From: CAXMNX01 sp964194845
Lineage (GTDB): Bacteria; Pseudomonadota; Alphaproteobacteria; Rhodobacterales; Rhodobacteraceae
NCBI GenBank assembly: GCA_964194845.1
Contig: CAXMNX010000048.1
Coordinates: 1 to 55,228, forward strand
Reading direction: 5' to 3'
Length of the DNA: 55,228 nt
The position numbers and the translations under genes are program-made. The stretch's first letter is position 1. Every line of letters begins with the position of its first letter. This document shows positions 51,254 through 55,228 of this stretch, piece by piece. The notes below the pieces were generated by a model. That model was not told the origin of the DNA. It saw only the letters and a program-made list of their open reading frames with translations, and ran no database searches.

Positions 51254-51284
51254 CGGCCCGGTGTGCATCGCGCGCGCCGGGCCG
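51254..51284 (+). terminator. Intercistronic hairpin after the binding-protein gene
   Basis: CGGCCCGG (51254-51261) pairs with CCGGGCCG (51277-51284) in the 75-base gap between the binding-protein and ATPase genes. The place is the same as in the liv-type operon (17593-17616), which suggests a common means to raise the binding protein level. Confidence 0.5.
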
Positions 51285-51315
51285 TATTCAATAATCCCGT
51301 AAGCCGGAGGGGCAA

Positions 51316-52122
51316 ATGTCAGGACTAATCCTAGACGATATTTCCATGCGTTTCGATCTGCCAAACGGCGATCACGTGCAGGCGCTGCAAGATGTCTCAC
51401 TCGATATCAAAAGTGGCGAATTGATGAGCGTGCTGGGTCCCTCGGGCTGCGGCAAGACCACATTGCTGAACATCGTCGCGGGCTTTCTGGCTGCGACCGG
51501 CGGCACGGTAACACTGAATGACCACGTCGTCACGGGCCCCGCACAAGAACGCGGCATGGTGTTTCAGAAAGGCGCGCTTTTCGAATGGATGAACGTGCGC
51601 GAAAACGTCGCCTTCGGTCCGATGATGAACAAGGTGCCGAAAGCCGAATATAACCCCAAGGTCGACCACCTGCTCGAGGTCGTGGGCCTTCAGGATTTCA
51701 AAGACAAGGCCATTTACGAGCTTTCGGGCGGTATGCAGCAGCGCGTCGCACTTGCCCGCTGCCTGGCGAACGACCCGGACGTGATCCTGATGGACGAACC
51801 GCTTGGCGCGCTCGATGCGCTGACCCGCGAAAAAATGCAGTCGCTAGTCCTCGACCTCTGGAAGGAAACCGGCAAGACCATCATCCTGATCACCCACTCG
51901 GTCGAAGAGGCGCTTTTGCTAGGTGAGCGCCTGCTGGTGATGGCCCCGCGTCCTGGCCGCATCCACAAGGAATATAACCTTCCGTTTGCCGAAATGGGCG
52001 TCGGCGCCGACCTGCGCGAGGTCAAGAAACACACGCTATACAATGAGACCCGCGAGGAAATCCTGAACATGATCTGGGACATGGAAGAAGAGATCATGGG
52101 CCGGACGGAGGACGCGGCATGA
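51316..52122 (+). CDS. tauB: Taurine-type ABC transporter ATPase
   Basis: This 268-residue ATPase has Walker A GPSGCGKTTLLNIVAG, Q-loop FQKGALFEWMNVREN, signature LSGGMQQRVALARCL, Walker B ILMDEPLGALD and switch ITHSVEEA. ATG 51316 follows GGAGG. Its stop overlaps the permease start by four bases. Confidence 0.93.
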   Translation: MSGLILDDISMRFDLPNGDHVQALQDVSLDIKSGELMSVLGPSGCGKTTLLNIVAGFLAATGGTVTLNDHVVTGPAQERGMVFQKGALFEWMNVRENVAFGPMMNKVPKAEYNPKVDHLLEVVGLQDFKDKAIYELSGGMQQRVALARCLANDPDVILMDEPLGALDALTREKMQSLVLDLWKETGKTIILITHSVEEALLLGERLLVMAPRPGRIHKEYNLPFAEMGVGADLREVKKHTLYNETREEILNMIWDMEEEIMGRTEDAA

Positions 52123-53426
52123 CAATTCTGCTGATCTATCTCGTGATATTCGTCGGTGCCTACTTCGCGGTGCAATTCGTCAATTCACGGCTCGAGGCGC
52201 GGCACGATTACACGTCCTTGAAGACCGTGACATTCGGCGACGAAAGCGCGGTCACCGCCAACCGCACCGCAAGCATTATTTCGGTCGTCGCCATATTCCT
52301 CATTTGGGGCGCATTTACCGGCTCAAAGCTCACACCGATCCACGCGCCGGGACCGTTTGTTGGTGCGGGTCAGTTTGACTATGTGGTCGAGACCGCCGAC
52401 GGCAACCGCGACAACGCCACGGTGTTCTGGCAGGTCGAGGATAAAAAGGGGTCGGAAGAAGACCTGGAAATCGAAGCCGGTGACGGCTCGGCCATGAACG
52501 ATGCAATCAACATCATAAAGTATCGCTCCGGCCAGCTTTTGTGGGACAATAACGACGAAACCAGCCGCAAGGATGGCGCGCGCGTGGTCGAGGTTAATGG
52601 CCAGTCCACCAGCTTCGACCACAAAAACCGCGACGCCAAGGGCAATCTCGTAGACAAGCGTCCGACCTTCAATATCGACAACGGCACCGCGACACTCACC
52701 GACAAAGGTGCGCTGCTGATCACACCCAGCCAGGGCTGGCAGATGGAACCGATCTGGCTGCCTTCGCCTGAAGCCGTCTGGAGCCGCCTCCTCGATGTCA
52801 GCAGGGAGGGTTACCAAAATTCCTCGCTGTTGGAACATCTCTACATTTCATTGAAACGCGTTCTTTTGGGCTTCTTCTATGGATCGCTGGTGGGCATCCC
52901 ACTGGGTTATGCCATGGGTCTCAGCGGTTGGTTCCGCGGCTGGTTCGACCCAATCGTCGAGTTTATGCGCCCTGTCCCGCCACTGGCACTGATCCCACTT
53001 GTGATCATCTGGGCTGGCATCGGCGAAACCGGCAAGGTAATCCTGCTGTTCCTCGCCGCACTTTGGATCATGACGATCGCGGCGCGCGCCGGTGTGTCCG
53101 GAGTCAACATTACCAAGGTCCACGCCGCCTATTCGCTGGGCGCGTCCAAGTGGCAGATCATGCGCTATGTCATCGCACCCAACAGCTTGCCGGAGATTTT
53201 CACCGGGGCGCGGGTCGCGATGGGTGTCTGCTGGGGCACGGTGGTCGCCGCCGAATTGGTTGCCGCGGAACAAGGCGCGGGCATGATGATCATGGTCGCG
53301 TCAAAGTTTCAGCTGACCGACATCGTCCTCATGGGCATCATTCTGATCGGCGTTATCGGCTACACCATCGACATCCTGATGCGCCAAGCCGAAAACTATC
53401 TGGTGCCCTGGAAGGGCCGTTCCTAA
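52119..53426 (+). CDS. tauC: Taurine-type ABC transporter permease with large extra domain
   Basis: This 435-residue protein is far longer than TauC (about 275). It has two N-terminal helices (residues 3-20 and about 50-68), then about 140 hydrophilic residues (around QFDYVVETADGNRDNATVFW to KRPTFNIDNGTATLTDKGAL) that should face the periplasm, then a normal permease core beginning IWLPSPEAVWSRL, with EAA loop KVHAAYSLGASKWQIMRYVIAP. The extra part has no recognised domain. It may help capture the substrate or the binding protein. Confidence 0.88.
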   Translation: MTILLIYLVIFVGAYFAVQFVNSRLEARHDYTSLKTVTFGDESAVTANRTASIISVVAIFLIWGAFTGSKLTPIHAPGPFVGAGQFDYVVETADGNRDNATVFWQVEDKKGSEEDLEIEAGDGSAMNDAINIIKYRSGQLLWDNNDETSRKDGARVVEVNGQSTSFDHKNRDAKGNLVDKRPTFNIDNGTATLTDKGALLITPSQGWQMEPIWLPSPEAVWSRLLDVSREGYQNSSLLEHLYISLKRVLLGFFYGSLVGIPLGYAMGLSGWFRGWFDPIVEFMRPVPPLALIPLVIIWAGIGETGKVILLFLAALWIMTIAARAGVSGVNITKVHAAYSLGASKWQIMRYVIAPNSLPEIFTGARVAMGVCWGTVVAAELVAAEQGAGMMIMVASKFQLTDIVLMGIILIGVIGYTIDILMRQAENYLVPWKGRS

Positions 53427-53449
53427 GCCGCCAGTTCAAATAAATGCAG

Positions 53450-53478
53450 CGGGGCGCCAAATTCGGCGCCCCGTTTCA
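53450..53478 (+). terminator. Rho-independent terminator of the tau-type operon
   Basis: GGGGCGCC (53451-53458) and GGCGCCCC (53465-53472) form a perfect stem, extended by a C-G pair, with a 6-base loop, followed by GTTTCATTT. It starts 24 bases after the permease stop. Confidence 0.8.
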
Positions 53479-53575
53479 TTTGCGCAGGCTCCAAATACTG
53501 GATTGATCTCGTGTCATTGATGCTATTGACCTGAACCAATCGCCGCGGGCTCTGCACCAAACACCCGGATCAAAT

Positions 53576-54283
53576 TTGAAAAACCCCGAACATACCCAAA
53601 ATGGTTCAATCGCGCACCCAATCGAGGCGCACGACGTTCTTGACCTCGAAAACGCCGAGCCCATCGCCGTCGGCACTTACCGAGCCGTCTACGTTTTTCC
53701 GCACCGACCCGACACCGTGGTCAAAGTCCTGCGGGCAGGCGTCGAATACCAGCCAGATCGGCCGATCCGAAATTATCTGAAAACACGAAGCGCCCGCCAG
53801 CTCTATCGGTTCATGTTTCGCGAATACGAGGCATTTCTCGAAGCCAAACTGCGCCAAGTTTCATCGCCCGGCCAGCTACCGATATCTGAACTTTACTGGC
53901 TGCAACGCACCACAAAGGGACTTGGCATGGTTGCCGAGCGCGCGCGCGGCCCAAGCGGCGAGGCCGCGATGTCGCTGGGCGCGCTTAAGCGCGCAAATGC
54001 TATCGACGACACGATAATTGATGCACTGAACCAATTTATTGCCCGGATTGAAACGCTCGACATCGTGGCCAACGACACAAATCCCGAGAACGTGCTTTAC
54101 GACGAATTCCACGAAACGCCGCGCTTCCTGCTTGTGGATGGCTTTGGCGACCCCAACCCGATCCAGGTCAAGCGGCTGTCGCCAATGCTCCGCAAAAGGG
54201 CGCGCGAGCGGCGCTGGCTTCGCATGGCAGAGTTTCTTGGGATCAAATGGAATTCCGAAAACCAAAGACTAACGAAGCCCTGA
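53576..54283 (+). CDS. YrbL-like (PhoP-regulated) protein
   Basis: This 235-residue protein resembles YrbL, a protein-kinase-fold family member: GTYRAVYVFPHRPDTVVKVLR matches the nucleotide-binding Lys strand, and IVANDTNPENVLYDE followed by FLLVDGFGDPN mimics the catalytic and DFG loops. Its role is unknown; in enterobacteria yrbL responds to PhoP. The start is taken as TTG 53576, the only start codon in the frame, with a weak ribosome site, so the true N-terminus may differ. Confidence 0.72.
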   Translation: MKNPEHTQNGSIAHPIEAHDVLDLENAEPIAVGTYRAVYVFPHRPDTVVKVLRAGVEYQPDRPIRNYLKTRSARQLYRFMFREYEAFLEAKLRQVSSPGQLPISELYWLQRTTKGLGMVAERARGPSGEAAMSLGALKRANAIDDTIIDALNQFIARIETLDIVANDTNPENVLYDEFHETPRFLLVDGFGDPNPIQVKRLSPMLRKRARERRWLRMAEFLGIKWNSENQRLTKP

Positions 54284-54292
54284 CAAATATCG

Positions 54293-54991
54293 TCAGCTCT
54301 TCTTGCCGCTGAAAAGCCGCATCAACGGATGTGTCGCTCGTCTGGCTTTTTTAATTTCGTTCAACACGCCCACTACATCCCGACCGCTTTGCGGTTCAAT
54401 CGGTTTGTGGCTGAATAAAATCATTGGCCGCAATGGCTCGCGCTTCGGGACGTCGTTAATCGAGTATCCTACTAAGGCACGGTGCGGGAATTCGTCACCC
54501 AGAAGATCCATGAAATATGCCACGATTGACTGCACGTCGTTGTCGTCAAATGGCATGGCCTTCTTGTACTTTCGCAGAATGCACGCGGGCTGGAAAAAAA
54601 GCTGGCTTCTTGTCTTTGCGGCAAGCGTTTTCAGGAAAGTATTCGCGTACTCCAGATCGTTATGCGCAACAAGTTGGTGATGCACCGACAGCAAAAGCGA
54701 TACGTCAACCGGCTCCATCCTCTCAAGATCTTCCAAAGTGACAATGCGATCTTCGAACGGCACTTGCAGCCCCATCCCGGCGGCCAGAATTTCCGCAACA
54801 TCGCGGGAATTGCTGGAACGTTCTACACCGATTGCATCTATACCAAGCCTGGCCAACACGACCGTAAGCGCGCCCTCGTTCGAGCCGATATCGATCCCGG
54901 TCCGGGCTTCGGAATCCAGGAAAGTTGCGACCATCGCGGCACTTAGGCGCGTTCCCTGCCAATGGCGTCCAAGTTGGTATCGACGGTGCAT
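54293..54991 (-). CDS. SAM-dependent methyltransferase-like protein
   Basis: This 232-residue protein has a Rossmann methyltransferase motif I, GIDIGSNEGALTVVLARLG, followed by an acidic IGVERSS and VDVSLLLSVHHQL (motif II-like). The C-terminal part is mixed. The ATG at 54991 has GGGA upstream; TTG 55006 is a longer alternative. Neighbouring YrbL-like and LpxL-like genes hint at cell-envelope work, but the substrate is unknown. The ends of this gene and the YrbL-like gene converge with nine bases between them. Confidence 0.78.
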   Translation of the reverse strand: MHRRYQLGRHWQGTRLSAAMVATFLDSEARTGIDIGSNEGALTVVLARLGIDAIGVERSSNSRDVAEILAAGMGLQVPFEDRIVTLEDLERMEPVDVSLLLSVHHQLVAHNDLEYANTFLKTLAAKTRSQLFFQPACILRKYKKAMPFDDNDVQSIVAYFMDLLGDEFPHRALVGYSINDVPKREPLRPMILFSHKPIEPQSGRDVVGVLNEIKKARRATHPLMRLFSGKKS

Positions 54992-55078
54992 GGATGTATC
55001 CCACAAAATTTTGGCCGTCCTATGCGCTGCCCTTGCGGATTACAAGCAAGACCGAATTGGCGTTTGTTCAGCTTGCGA

Positions 55079-55228
55079 TCAACGCGTCGTCCGGACTTTG
55101 TTATCCGGCTTCAGCTTCCACCGACGATGGATCCAGAACCATTGATCCATGTTCTCCCGGACCACTGCCTCAACCGCGTCGTTATAGGCCTGCATCATGC
55201 CTTCCGGGTTCCCGTGCGGGATCGGCTC
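55079..55228 (-). CDS. LpxL/HtrB-type lipid A acyltransferase, C-terminal end (partial)
   Basis: The 49 codons before a TGA at 55079-55081 read EPIPHGNPEGMMQAYNDAVE and then WFWIHRRWKLKPDNK. This is the C-terminal end of late acyltransferases LpxL/HtrB, whose WxWxHRRWK motif is diagnostic. These enzymes add a secondary acyl chain to lipid A at the inner membrane. The 5' part is beyond the right edge. It is on the same strand and 88 bases upstream of the methyltransferase gene. Confidence 0.88.
   Translation of the reverse strand, partial: EPIPHGNPEGMMQAYNDAVEAVVRENMDQWFWIHRRWKLKPDNKVRTTR

Noticed and set aside
54738..55145. 135-residue plus-strand frame near the right edge
   Set aside because: It overlaps the methyltransferase start and the LpxL-type C-terminus, both on the minus strand with clear motifs.
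1..55228. CRISPR arrays, insertion sequences, rRNA
   Set aside because: No regularly spaced repeats, transposase genes or ribosomal RNA sequences were seen.

Overview
The window looks like chromosomal DNA of a marine Rhodobacterales (Roseobacter-group) alphaproteobacterium. Reasons: GC-rich genes with many ATGA/GTGA overlaps, a GapR (DUF2312) gene, an alphaproteobacterial NDUFA12-like complex I accessory gene, the order accB-accC-aat-DUF2155-mlaD-NDUFA12, clpP-clpX, and a BigR/SqrR-type sulfur regulator beside a persulfide dioxygenase-like gene. No rRNA, CRISPR array or insertion sequence was seen. There is one tRNA gene (Thr, anticodon TGT). Family assignments are by reading motifs, not by database search.

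Layout, left to right. (1) 1-1995: AT-richer, accessory-looking DNA with a serine recombinase and a surface-type lipoprotein, ending at the 3' end of tRNA-Thr. (2) 2116-7746: an iron-type ABC permease without its partners, a sulfotransferase-like protein of unknown function, gapR, and a fused enoyl-CoA hydratase/3-hydroxyacyl-CoA dehydrogenase. (3) 7879-10054: a sulfane-sulfur module (BigR/SqrR-like repressor, persulfide dioxygenase-like hydrolase, two YeeE/YedE half-transporters). (4) 14577-10106, leftward: a four-gene signalling operon of a CheY-like receiver, a 2-TM protein, an SSF-STAC-histidine kinase and a FliM/FliN-like SpoA protein. (5) 15991-23982: a ScfR-type (short-chain acyl-CoA sensing family) regulator divergent from a branched-chain-type ABC transporter, acetyl-CoA synthetase and a GFA-domain protein. 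SSF-STAC kinases of the CrbS type control acs in gamma-proteobacteria, so blocks 4 and 5 may form one short-chain carboxylate sensing and use region. (6) 24285-37597: a reductive pyrimidine degradation region (preT, preA, dihydropyrimidinase, ureidopropionase-type amidohydrolase, THI5-type ABC transporter, class II aldolase, rutR). A near-perfect RutR operator lies between the amidohydrolase gene and rutR. Four unrecognised small genes sit among the pathway genes, several joined by 4-base overlaps. (7) 37773-46883: housekeeping genes (accBC, aat, mlaD-like, NDUFA12, ridA, clpX, clpP, rpe) with an ArsR/SRPBCC pair and a hemerythrin-like protein. (8) 47014-55228: a prepilin-peptidase-like membrane protein lacking the usual aspartates, a DegT aminotransferase, a LysR regulator divergent from a taurine-type ABC transporter whose permease carries a large extra domain, a YrbL-like protein, a methyltransferase, and the C-terminal end of an LpxL/HtrB-type acyltransferase cut by the right edge.

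The strongest leads for something undescribed are the receiver/2-TM/SSF-kinase/FliM-like operon beside the ScfR-acs block, and the RutR-linked pyrimidine cluster with its embedded orphan genes.
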